DNA of 64,000 bases from Bullera alba (Eukaryota > Basidiomycota > Tremellomycetes > Tremellales > Bulleraceae). Both the position numbers and the translations under genes were made by a program. Numbering within the stretch: position 1 is the first letter of the stretch; each line of letters begins with the position of its first letter. Positions 47,753 to 57,581 of the stretch are shown piece by piece. The DNA is taken from assembly GCA_001600095.1 (NCBI GenBank), contig BCIX01000003.1, positions 1,364,001 through 1,428,000 of the forward strand. Reading direction: 5' to 3'. Under the pieces are notes generated by a model. It saw nothing but the letters and a program-made list of their open reading frames with translations. It was not told the origin of the DNA and made no database searches.

Positions 47753-48843
47753 TCATTCTCCGTCGGAACCGTCCTCTTCGTATCCAATACCTTCTTGGTC
47801 CGGATAACCTTCCCCTCCATCTCGCTCAGCATCATCGTCGGCCTCAAATGCGCCGTCATCAAGTTGTTGATCAGACATATCACGCAGAACTTCAATGACC
47901 TTGACGGCGCGTGAGAGGTCTTCCCCCGCCATCGTGGCAGCAGATGTTGCTACAGTCTGGGCGTACTGACTGACCTCGGGATCCGGATGCCTCTTCAGGG
48001 AGTTCAGCCTGCTCATGGCAGTAGTCCTTTGCTCATCCCTGTCGATCTTCTTCACCAATGTGTCCGTGGAACTGGGAGAAGCAGACGGATCTCCGCCAGT
48101 CCCTCCCCTGGCTCCGCTCATGAGAATGATCTCTCCTAGTTCATCGCGGAGGTCGTCATACTCATGATCGGAATCTTGCTGGGGGCTAGACTGCTGACCG
48201 AATTGATTCGGCTCCGAAGCCTCCTCGGTATATTGATACCCGGTCAGAGCACCAACGTCGTCGGCAGTCTTTGGCGAACTACATCCAGGCCCACGCTTCC
48301 GGTAGCGCTACAAAGTCATGCACGTCAGTACGTCGCCTGAACCCACTTGATCCGCCGTGTCCTCAGAACGCTGCACTCACTGGCTTCTGAGCGGCACCGC
48401 TACTAGCTCCGTAGGAAGCCTCGAATGAGGCTTCTGGCTCACCTGAACAAGTAACAACAATCAGCGTGAGTGTCGTGCATCCGGACCTCTGGCTCACCGA
48501 AGACATGATCTGCGACGACCTCGACTGCCGCCTTGTTAATGTTCGATTTGAGGTTCCGTGACCATCCGGTCCACTGAGGTTCAGGGGGGATATGGGTATG
48601 CCTGAACATAGATCCCTTCGCTTCGCCTCTTTGAGACAGGGGTATCTCGTCTCTCAGTGCGTTCTGTAGATATTTTCTGGTGAGGGAATCCATTGGCCTT
48701 CCGGAACTGTCAGGACAATGAGCGACCTGATTAATTAGCATGGAGCACGCCGTAGACAAGTCGAGTGCTGTCATTATCTCTTCGATAGTTCTGGTATCGC
48801 TGTCAGCCTTCTTCTTCTTGAAATGACCGGTCATTTTCCTCAT
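47753..48843 (-). CDS. Hypothetical protein, member of a local two-gene family
   Basis: Three exons: 48843 to about 48490, about 48441-48380, and about 48306-47753. They join in frame (HVFG-EPEASFEASYGASSG, QKP-RYRKRGPGC) and give roughly 325 residues. The N-terminal ~120 residues resemble the product of 49324-49767: both start MRK, both have a ..AC..L...C segment followed by a proline/aspartate turn, and both have W...K....KAAV.VV..H..G at the end of the block. The C-terminal half is unique here, acidic and S/Q/D-rich, ending EEDGSDGE, with a helical stretch LSRAVKVIEVLRDMS. No signal peptide, membrane span or known domain. Function unknown. Confidence 0.6.
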
Positions 48844-49323
48844 CCTGATGATCCTGTTGAGGAACTGGTCGTCTCTGAAGCTATAGGTCTAGATCGCTCC
48901 AAACAGAAGAAGGTGTATGACATGCCATTGCCTGGGAGTCGGAAAGGCTTATAGTCCTCTACACAAGCCTTCGAATCTCTTGCGCTCTGAAACAAAGCCA
49001 TGACTGCTCCCTTCACGCTGACCCGTTGTCCACTGCAGAAGGAGCATCGACGTCAGCTCTGAGGCTTCGTCAGCGGAATTCTCGTTAGTCTTTTGTGTCG
49101 CGACTCCTCATCAGCGGCTCGAGTTTCAGCATTGCATATCGACTCCGCCATGACGAGTAAGAGTGCGAGATGTGTCTCAAGGTCTATACACACTGGCGCG
49201 AAGGCGAAGATTCGTGACCGATGCATCACCTATTCAAAAGCTGGCTTCCCCTCCTCCTCGGTCTCTTACCCATCTGCGATCACGGATCCCGATGGCTCCG
49301 GCAGAATCATGTCCATGCTAATC
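48844..49323. other. Intergenic region between the two related orphan genes
   Basis: About 480 bp upstream of the 47753-48843 gene and downstream of the next. Open frames present on the plus strand lack splice support and resemble nothing. No repeat was seen. Confidence 0.45.
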
Positions 49324-49767
49324 TTACTTTTGAGAACCGCTCGTGGTCTGGGGCTTTAAAGTCTCGTCTGAAGACGTCGGCAGCGTGTACTCCTCGACTA
49401 CAGATCCTTCACCTTCTCGCCCTCTTGTCCCGCAGATGTGGGTATACACCACGCTCACAGCCGCCTTCTCCCGATCAGTCTTGGCGTTGTTGTACCACCG
49501 CGCAAACTCCTTTTCCCCCAGCGGGTAGTCATTTGACATGAGTCCCGCCGTGAAAGTCCCCTGCGAGTACTTCTGGGCTTTACGGAGCGTCCGCTCGAAC
49601 TTTGCCTCGTCGGGGAAGGCCTTGCTGCCGTTCTCATCCCGCTGGCTGCCGCAGCTTGACACGAGGATGGTGCAGGCCTCTTTGAGGCTGATGTCCCTGT
49701 CGGGCTCGGGGATGGCATCACCATCGCTCGAGAGCTTGTCGGATAGGGTCCTAAATAGCTTTCTCAT
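49324..49767 (-). CDS. Hypothetical protein, shorter member of the local family
   Basis: An intronless frame of 147 residues from ATG 49767. Features: a basic start (MRKLFRTLSDKL), an acidic loop (DAIPEPDRDISL), two to three cysteines (EACTILVSSCGS), a lysine/arginine helix (RTLRKAQKYSQGTF), and a block WYNNAKTDREKAAVSVVYTH that parallels the same region of the 47753-48843 protein. The tail is T/S/E-rich. No known domain. It is tandem and same-strand with its longer relative, suggesting an old duplication. Confidence 0.6.
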   Translation of the reverse strand: MRKLFRTLSDKLSSDGDAIPEPDRDISLKEACTILVSSCGSQRDENGSKAFPDEAKFERTLRKAQKYSQGTFTAGLMSNDYPLGEKEFARWYNNAKTDREKAAVSVVYTHICGTRGREGEGSVVEEYTLPTSSDETLKPQTTSGSQK

Positions 49768-50025
49768 CGTCAGTGTCAGTGATCAGTAGACTATGCAGAC
49801 AGCTCGTTTGAAACGGTCAATAGATCGACCCGGCTTGTATACACGATCGAAGTCAAAACGCCTCCACCACTGCAACTCTGTCTGCGTGTCATCTTCAGGC
49901 TCCGCTGGATGACGGGTGTAGGGTGGGCATTTACACAAAGGTGGAATGCATGTGTGTTATCTCACAGATCCTCGGGAGATCCTCGTTCATCAGATATGAC
50001 GATGATGCCATGGAGTTTCAACCCC

Positions 50026-53000
50026 TCAGGCTTCATCTCCGCTTTGATCCCAGTCATCTTCGTCCATCTTGCCCACAGTACCCGCGACACTGCCTTGGTG
50101 CACTGTTCCCGTCGCGACCGTACCAGTTCCATTCATCACCGGCATGGGTGGGACTGGGGTAGTCGATCGGCTGGCCGCTTGGCCAATGACGGCTGCTGGG
50201 CCCAAAGCTGAGATCGGAGTCGGCGGGGCGGGAAAAGTCGATCGCGGGGTGTTTGAACCACCAGCAGGAGAAGGCGCTCTGGTCGATGGACCACTATGAT
50301 CGCCCACAATGCTCGATAGCGTAGCGCCAGGATTGCTGTGAGCCCAGGAGGAAGGTGCTGGCTTGGCTCGTAGATTGCCGAGAGCGCCCAATGTCGGCTT
50401 GACCTCCTTCACAGTGACCACCACACTGAGCAAGGGCGTCGGAACCCGAGTGTCGATCCTCCTCCTGATTTGAACGGATCGATTGGGCTCAGCGTCGACC
50501 ATCTCTCGACCGAGATGATACGCATCCGCCAAGGAAGACACAAAGGTCCTCTTTGACACTGGCATGTGGGGAAGCACCATGGTCTGCCTTGTTCCCTTGA
50601 TAAACTCGGCGAAAGTGTTCTCGACCATCTTGACAAACGCCAGATTCGGAGCAGCGAATTGCCTGAGCTCGTCATTCTTCCACTCCTCGGTGACCTTGCC
50701 ATCCTTGCCCTGTTGCTGGATGCCGAGAGCGTCGGCGAGTCGAGCGTTTCGTTGTCGAATAGCGCATTCCGAGTTGCACTTCAGAATCACCTGCTCTCGG
50801 GAGGTCGAATTGGTGACGGAAGCACCGCAAGACGTTCTCTGCTGGACATTGCCGCACGAGCAGGATTGAGTGACGATATGTTGACAAGGATCGTTTTCCG
50901 GGCACTTGGCTGGAGCGTGACAGACTGCCGTGCAAGGGTGTTTGCAGACCTTCTTTGGCTTGTTGCAGGTCTGAGTACAACCATCGCACTCGCCCGGTTT
51001 GTGGCACGACTTTTCACATTTGTGATAGCCGCAACCGAGGAGATTGCCACATGGCTGACCGCACGAGACCTTCTCCTGCGAGCATCGGACGTTCTTGACC
51101 GATGGATCCTTTCCACATAGGCAAGGCTTAGCGGCGAGGAAGGGGCAGGGTGGGCATTCCGCCTGTTCGTGACATTGGTGAGATGTCTTGGGATGTCCAC
51201 ATAGAGGCGGAGGTCGATCACAGGGGAATAGACACGTGATCGTCGTGCCGCAAGCCACGGGCGGGTAGATAACAGTGTTTCCACAGTGACAGATGAGCTA
51301 AGAAACGTCAGCACGGGCGGCCAGGCTTGCAAATATCTACTCACCTCGTCGTACGATGCCTGGAGACATCGTCCACACGCCCCCTTGTGATCCTTCTTCG
51401 GACAAGAGTGTAATCCACAGCTGAGCAGTTTCCCGCAAGTCAAATGACATTCGTGAAGATCGTCCTGTCCATGCAGAAGAATGTCCATGTCATCATTTGG
51501 TTTCTTTTTCTTCGATTTCGCCTTGTAAGCGAGCGGGCAGCAGACGCGTCCGCATTCGTGCCTCCCACAGCTAAGGATAGTCAGCATATATTTCATCATT
51601 GAATTGGAGACAACTGACTTTCTCAACGCTCGACAAACCCGCTCGCAGGTCACATCCTCGTGCTTCTCCATTTTGACGCGGAGCTCGTCGCAGGGTACCA
51701 GAAGCATGCTCTCGCCACACCGGCAGGGTCGAACCACAGCCTCATGACAGGGTGGGCACGGTCCAGTGTGACACTTGCGCGGGCATTGATGGCCGCAGGG
51801 TCGAGATTTGGGACAAGATGACGAGCACGTCGGGATGGGTGCCAAGCAGTCTTTCCTGGGTGGATGCGGCAAGTGACTGAGAGGGGTAGAGCCACAAGCG
51901 CATGTGGTGATGACTGCTGGAGACGTGGGACAGGGTAGCGGGTGAAGAGGGTGAGAATGACATTTCTACACGATTGTCAGCAATGCACCTGAAACCAAGC
52001 GCTCACCTCCTGGCACGGGTGTATGCCACAGTCGAACAGCATTTCGCACTCTCTCCCACACGAGTATCTCCCAGCCCATCGCTCGGTTTCGCCATCGGCA
52101 CCGACCCTCGCGCACATCTTCTCCTGTGCTCGGTCCCATCCGCAGAACACTTGCTTCTCATCCTCGCCGCAGAAACATCGAACCGTCTCCAACTCATCGC
52201 AGGATTTGCAGGGGCCGTAATGACAAAGATCCTACAGAACGTCAGTTCATGCAGATCTATGGCTCCAGTCCACCTACCTGGCACAAATGATTGGGATTGC
52301 CACACTGTTTCTGCCTGTAGCAAGTCTCGTCGCAGACTGGTGTAAGTGCGGCGTTGTTGGAGCTGGCCACAGCGCACTTGACCGTCAAGGGCGTGTGGTG
52401 GCTCGGGCAGGGAGCGATCAAAGCCACCTGACATGGTGGACACGGGCCAGGGTGACAAGGCAGAGGACAAGCATGACCACAGCCAGATCGTTTCCTGGAA
52501 CAGCCTTCTCCGCAAGAGTGCGGAGCGCTGAGCAGAGTTGGCGGAGATGACAGTCGGCCACAGAAGCATCGGTATCCGCCAACAGGATCCGTGCGCCTCT
52601 TCTGGCAGCCGGGGCATCTCCAAGTGACTTCCTCCGTGTCACGTCCTGCCACTCGAGCGCGGTCTCTCTCCTCGATGAGAGATCGGTTGGCCCAGTCGTG
52701 AATGCAGGAAAGATGGAACGGCGTGTAGCATGCCGAGTAGTGACTGGCGAGGTCAGGAGGAGTGGGATCGAGGCCAACCGGCGGTGCTGGCGGACGGTCG
52801 GGAGGTTGACAAGACCACATGGGCTGACTGGGTGTAATGCCATTAAAACACTGTGTAAAGTCAGCATCGCGTCCAAGGTCGCACACTGTCAAACTCACGA
52901 TTGGGCATTCTAAAAACGGACGACTCTTCAAACCTCTTGTCAACACTGAGACGTGATCGTCTTTCAGTTCCTCCTCGTTCTTCTTCTTGACCTTTTTCGG

Positions 53001-53837
53001 CTCGGTCGGCCTGGCAACCGCCGCCGCAAGTCTGTCCTTTGTGGCGTTGGTGGTGAGCTTGGTCTGCTGCTCGAATGCGGCTCGCCTAGCAGACCTAGCA
53101 GGAGCAGGTGAAGGTGGAGTCGATGGAACTTCTACCTCTGCATCCTTCTTCTTCTTCCCTTTTCTGGGTTTTGGCTTTGCAGCGGGTTTCCCTTCTCCAT
53201 CGGATCTGACAGTTGTGCCAGGATGTCGCGATCCGGAAGATGATCGACTGACTGCATCAGATCTAGTTGGTAGGTCTATCAGAGAGGGACCCGGGGCGAA
53301 GGAAGCGGCTTCGGCGTTCAGGTGCCCGTCAAGTCGCGCAGAGCCTTTAGTCTTCTTGCTTCGAGGAGACTTTGGCGGTGGGAGCGCTACGGCGAGCATC
53401 GCATAGGCGGTGGCCTCTTCGAACTGAGACTCGTTGGTCGGGACCAGTGCTCCGGGCTGTTTCTGTCGATGAGGCGGACGCTCTATCGGTGCCTCGAACT
53501 GGAACTCGTTGGTCGGAACCAGTGCTCGGGGCTGTTTCGGTCGATGAGGCGGACGCTCTGTCGGTGCCTCGGGTTCGGCGGCTTCAACTTCAGTCGCGTG
53601 GGAAGGACCAGGCTGACTGATGGATAGACCACCGCGAGGCTGACCTCGGTGTCCTCCTCGACGTGGTCCGCTGCGATGGCCACTACCCCTTTGACCACCG
53701 TGACCCGGACATCCTCCGTTATTGGGCCAGTGCGACCTGTCTCCGGGCTGACCTCGGCTAGAAGCTGCAAGGTATGCACCATCCCCTGGCTGGGGAGCCG
53801 TAGGTCGCGTAGCGGCACCAGAGCCGACTTCGGCCAT
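50026..53837 (-). CDS. FAP1: NF-X1-type zinc finger/RING protein (Fap1/NFX1)
   Basis: Probable RING ubiquitin ligase and DNA/RNA-binding regulator; yeast Fap1 binds FKBP12. The start at 53837 gives MAEVGSG. An R/G/Q/P-rich N-terminus holds a 25-residue tandem repeat. A lysine-rich part ends in the RING (ECPI-CFNGI...ACYTPFHLSCIHDW...WRCPGCQKR), whose first CxxC is split by the intron at about 52862-52907. A long array of NF-X1 fingers follows (RSGCGHACPLPCHPGPCPPC, CGHQCPRKCHTGPCPPCHE, CGRHECGRVCC, CGLHSCPKKDHKGACGRC, CGYHKCEKSCHKPGECDGC). Next comes an R3H-like region (ENTFAEFIKGTRQTMVLPHM, KRTFVSSLADAYHLG) and a P/S/T-rich tail ending in an acidic DEDDWDQSGDEA. About seven exons and some 1,150 residues, full length for the family. 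Confidence 0.92.
53430..53575. repeat. 75-bp tandem repeat inside FAP1
   Basis: Two near-identical units starting at 53430 and 53505, each 75 bp, encode two copies of a 25-residue block containing ERPPHR.KQP.ALVPTNE. The reading frame is kept. The units differ at only a few bases, so the duplication is recent or homogenised. It sits in the disordered N-terminal part before the RING. Confidence 0.85.
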
Positions 53838-54442
53838 GGCTGCTGTGGTACCAGTGGTTGTGATGACCAAGCTGGAGCGGCGGCGATGCGTCTGGCGGTT
53901 GAATCAATTCGAAGGCCGCCTTTTTGACAGTGGCTAGTGTGGTGCTATCCACTGATGTAGTGAACGAACGACCTGGCCTCCTGTATAGGCCAGCTCGGGA
54001 TGTGTGTCACGCTTGTGCCAGTGACGGAAGACGCGCTGTTGAGCGCTTTGATGACGAGGATGGTGAGTAAGAAGAAGCAGACGAGTCGAGTGAGACGTAT
54101 TTGTGCGAATCGACTTTTCCGTCCAAATGGCTGGGTGGCGAATAATCAGTACTCGGAGCCGAGATCGAACTTTAGGTTCGATTACGTCAGCGGTCATGCG
54201 ACCACCCTTCATCGCGATCACACGTGACCTGGCCATCTCTACGCGTCGCGACTGCTGACGCGTGTGCGTGAGGACAATTCCATGATCCATGAGTCTGAGT
54301 TCTGGCAGCTCGCTGCTCCGTACTTAGCTTCAAACTGGTGCCAGCGTTTCACAACGAGTCTAGCATCCAAGCAGAAGTCACTACCAATCTCGCTTCTCGC
54401 TCGCGCCCAGCAACAAAGTCCTCTATAACCTGATATCCGAAG
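53838..54442. other. Divergent intergenic region between FAP1 and the small paralog pair
   Basis: About 600 bp. No coding gene is supported on either strand. It should hold the FAP1 promoter and the upstream region of the frameshifted gene. Confidence 0.45.
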
Positions 54443-54884
54443 ATGGCCCCGAAAGCCAAAAAAACGGCTCCAGGCAAACCCGTCTACATCATCACCTCGA
54501 TTCCAGCATCATACGGATCACAAGGGCCGTATGAAAATAGCGTGCAAGAATTCCTTCACTTCCCTACGCGAAGCCAACGCAGAGGCAGCCAGCATCCTAT
54601 CGAAACTCGTAACGAGATACTCTGGTGAGGGCGCGCACGGGACCGACCCCACTTCGGATACTATACCGTACAGGGGTGAATCGGGCTTCTACATGGAACG
54701 CAACATGGATTCACGGGTGGTTGAGGTCGTGGCAATGCCGTTGATCAACTCCGATCCCGAAGATCCATCAGTCAGTAAACCTAAAGACAATCAATCGAGC
54801 TCGAAGAGTTCAGGGAAAAGATCAGAGGATACGGACGACTCGGACATAGAGGTCTTGAAGGTTGTCAAGAAGAGCGGAGTCTGA
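54443..54884 (+). pseudogene. Frameshifted copy of a small tandem-duplicated gene
   Basis: It begins MAPKAKKTAPGKPVYII, like the gene at 55211 (MAPKPKTGT...VYII). About 25 nt into the matching block, the intact copy has 30 nt between GTCTA and CATCATACGGAT while this copy has 25. A net 5-nt loss therefore moves the frame. The rest of the similarity (HTDHKGRMKIA, SLREANAEAA, MDSRVVEVVAMPL, EDTDDSDIEVLKVVKK) is in the shifted frame up to a stop at 54882-54884. No intron with acceptable splice sites repairs it. An internal ATG at 54531 could still give a 117-residue C-terminal product. Confidence 0.7.
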
Positions 54885-55210
54885 GGACTGCGAAGAGCGA
54901 CAAGGCTGCAGGGCTGCCGGCTGGCTGGGAGGATTCTTGATGGCCGGGCCCGTAGGAGTCTGAGATCAGATTACGTTAGCGGTCAACGTATAACCTCATA
55001 TCATGCAGCCTCATGCATGCATGCATTCCACTGCACTCCACCTCTGCGGTTTGTCTGTTGTAGATCTCCCTTGCTGTTCAACACATAGTCACACACAGCA
55101 GTGACCGAACTGAGGACATCAAGTGACAGCGAACTTGATATCAACTTGTCTAGCTTATCAACTGTCTATCAGAACCAATCTCGCCTGACTCACCAAACAG
55201 AAAATTAGCG
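54885..55210. other. Spacer between the tandem paralogs
   Basis: About 325 bp with a short ATGC tetranucleotide run (about 55010-55026). The final part shares AACCAATCTCGC with the leader of the first copy, so the promoter was duplicated along with the gene. No other feature seen. Confidence 0.5.
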
Positions 55211-55678
55211 ATGGCCCCGAAACCCAAGACTGGCACAAAGTCGACTGCAGCCAAGTTGGAAACCGTCTATATCATCATGATGACCGAATTTGAACATCAT
55301 ACGGATGAGCAGGGACGAATGGAGCTGGCGGACGAGCAGGCCTACGCTTCTCTCCGTGAAGCAAACACAGAGGCGGCCGCGCTGCTGGCGGAATACGGTG
55401 ATGACATAGAGAGAGAGACCGATCCCGACTCGGACTCGATTCCTTATAGTGGTTCAACGCGCACCATCTACGGAGAAAATATGGACTCACGCCTAGTCCA
55501 GGTCAAAGAAATGTCAATAATCTACCCCGACCCACAAGCCAAAGCAGACAGCGAAAGCAGTCGACCGAGCTCGGAAGGTTCAGGTACAAAAGCGGAGGAC
55601 ACAGACAATTCCGACATTGAGTTCGTGAAGGTCGTGACCAAGAAGAGGAAAGTCGAAGGAACGTTGAGTCCACTATGA
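55211..55678 (+). CDS. Small hypothetical protein, intact tandem copy
   Basis: An intronless frame of 155 residues with start context GCG-ATGGCC. The N-terminus is lysine/threonine-rich (MAPKPKTGTKSTAAK). A folded-looking core of about 75 residues follows (ETVYIIMMTEFEHHTDEQG, ASLREANTEAAALLAEYGDD, YGENMDSRLVQVKEMSIIY), then a serine/glutamate-rich linker and a motif EDTDNSDIEFVKVVTKKRKV. That last motif combines an acidic SIM-like stretch (DSDIEV/NSDIEFVKVV) with a basic NLS-like end. The core recalls fungal small proteins with a SLREANxxA helix, but I do not know a named family. Function unknown. Confidence 0.65.
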   Translation: MAPKPKTGTKSTAAKLETVYIIMMTEFEHHTDEQGRMELADEQAYASLREANTEAAALLAEYGDDIERETDPDSDSIPYSGSTRTIYGENMDSRLVQVKEMSIIYPDPQAKADSESSRPSSEGSGTKAEDTDNSDIEFVKVVTKKRKVEGTLSPL

Positions 55679-55900
55679 GGTATACATTGTTGGATAGCCA
55701 GGAAGAGGCGGAAATTCACTCGAGTGTATCAAATGGTATCAGAATACGAGGTATAGACCAATGCTATGCTATCGCCGGAGCTGTGCTCCATCTTCTCCAT
55801 CTCTTGAGGCCGTCGCTATGATGTTACACTGTAGTTGAGCTAACAAATCAGCCATGACCGGTCCGATGTGACTTACTGTGATCGGTTAAGCCATGCTCCA

Positions 55901-57100
55901 TCAACTAAGCAGTTTCTGTGCCGACTCCAGATCCACCTTCTTGCCATCTCCTGGCCATGTCTTCGAACTCTTGGACGACTTGATCAACTCCTCGACTTCA
56001 ACCGCGACGATGTTGGTAAAAGCCCTGTCTATGCTTTGCTTGAAGACCTCCATGTTGTTCAAGAACCAGGTAAAGGATATCGTCTCGACCAGATCCCTAT
56101 TCAGGTCAAGAGCCTTTCTGCCGGCAGCTCCGGTCACCACACTGAACAGCTCAGACAGGTCCTCCTGCTTCGTATTGTGAACAGTCGTTTCCGAGGTTGT
56201 CTTATCCAAGATGACTGCCTGGGCGAGCTTTTCGTCGTCGGCCGAGTCATAGATGAAGAGGATGAAGCGCTGTGATGGTCCACTGCCCAGCTGGTATAGG
56301 CTGCCGAATGGCGGAATCTCATTATCGACTCCCTTGGAACCGGATTGCGAGCTTGCGGTAAGAATCGTCTTGACGCCGAAAGCTAGTCTCATCATGACCA
56401 GCCTACACAGCGAGTGACAATTCAAACTGCAGAGCTCGAAGTTGGCTATCTCTCGGGAGGCTTCGTCGAACAGATCGAGGACGTCCTTGAGGGTGATTTG
56501 GTCTTTGGGCTTGTACTCTCCAAGCAGAGTCTCTCCTGCGCCGAGGTAACGAGCCATTTGCGGAGTGTCTAGGTTGTCGTCGATGGCCAATATCACCGCG
56601 ACATCCTTCTCAAACAGCTGCTCCATTGTCTTCATTCCGTCCATCAGATTCCTCTTCGGTTTCTTTCCTCCCTGTTGTGCACTCCCAGCCGCCTTGTCCG
56701 TTCTGATATGAAAGCGGAGGTGTTCCTCTTGCTCGCTTCCTGCATTCAGCGCTAGGTCGCAGGTGATTATGAGGTACTCGTTCTTGTCGACCACATCGTC
56801 TCCTCGCATATGTCTCACAGTTCTGACTATCGCCTGTGCGTCCCTCCAAGCCAAACCCATTGTCAAAACGAACGCTGCCAGCGTTTGAAAGACGAAGAAG
56901 TCGCCTCTGCCGATTGACTTTACGCCGCGCAGCTCGAGCACCACGGATGAGGCGACTGGTAGGGGACCCTTGGGCGGTGGCATCGCGGTCGCATGGTCTA
57001 CCCAGTCCGAGGGATCGTCGACGACTGGGGCGGGTCGAGCACCATCCTGTTGCAACTGAGCTTCTGTTGTAGCTGGAACTGGGTCCAGCGTGGCCGTCAT
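55901..57100 (-). CDS. Intronless hypothetical protein of 399 residues
   Basis: One uninterrupted frame from ATG 57100 to a stop at 55901. The N-terminus is proline/alanine-rich (MTATLDPVPATTEAQLQQDG). The middle has a hydrophobic segment (DFFVFQTLAAFVLTMGLAWR) that could be buried helix rather than a membrane span, and the rest is mixed helix/strand (VDKNEYLIITCDLALNAGSE, DVAVILAIDDNLDTPQMARY, FILFIYDSADDEKLAQAVIL, LNRDLVETISFTWFLNNMEV). No catalytic motif or family was recognised. The lack of introns sets it apart from most genes in the window. Confidence 0.65.
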   Translation of the reverse strand: MTATLDPVPATTEAQLQQDGARPAPVVDDPSDWVDHATAMPPPKGPLPVASSVVLELRGVKSIGRGDFFVFQTLAAFVLTMGLAWRDAQAIVRTVRHMRGDDVVDKNEYLIITCDLALNAGSEQEEHLRFHIRTDKAAGSAQQGGKKPKRNLMDGMKTMEQLFEKDVAVILAIDDNLDTPQMARYLGAGETLLGEYKPKDQITLKDVLDLFDEASREIANFELCSLNCHSLCRLVMMRLAFGVKTILTASSQSGSKGVDNEIPPFGSLYQLGSGPSQRFILFIYDSADDEKLAQAVILDKTTSETTVHNTKQEDLSELFSVVTGAAGRKALDLNRDLVETISFTWFLNNMEVFKQSIDRAFTNIVAVEVEELIKSSKSSKTWPGDGKKVDLESAQKLLS

Positions 57101-57581
57101 GTTGCAGTGATCGCCCTAGGGTCGGACCGGCTCAAGCGGAGTGGCTTGAAGACGGAATCGATTATAGAGACTCAAGATCGGCCTGGTGATGGAAGATTGA
57201 AAGATCTACCTACGACTCTGACATGGTTGTCAAGCAACGACACATTGACACTCGTCGCAGAAGCACGAATCTTGGGTTTCGGAAATTCCATCTCGCTCAT
57301 GGTTCGCGTTTCAGATTTAGCAAGGGGGCCCAACTGGTCCAGGCCGCCGGAGCCCGGAAGGCTAATCCATAGCTCTACGGTACATACACAGGGACTCAAG
57401 CTGTCATATCGCACGTATGAGAACATCGTACAGAAGCAGATGTAGATGCATGGACCCTCTGCAAGATCATGGTGCCAACGTGCTGCGCAGAGCGACGACC
57501 AAGCGACGGCCGATGAAGTAGAAAGCAAGTATGTAGCCTCGCCGGATGTGTATCGTGATGGTCGTGAGATTAAGCTAGGGT
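57101..57581. other. Intergenic region between two minus-strand genes
   Basis: About 480 bp upstream of the 55901-57100 gene and downstream of RPC31. Open frames on both strands overlap but show no family resemblance. No repeat or RNA gene seen. Confidence 0.45.

Noticed and set aside
53758..53952. Upstream frame overlapping the FAP1 start
   Set aside because: It lacks an ATG (begins with GTG) and is probably not translated.
55011..55026. ATGC tetranucleotide run as a regulatory repeat
   Set aside because: Too short and simple to support more than a microsatellite.
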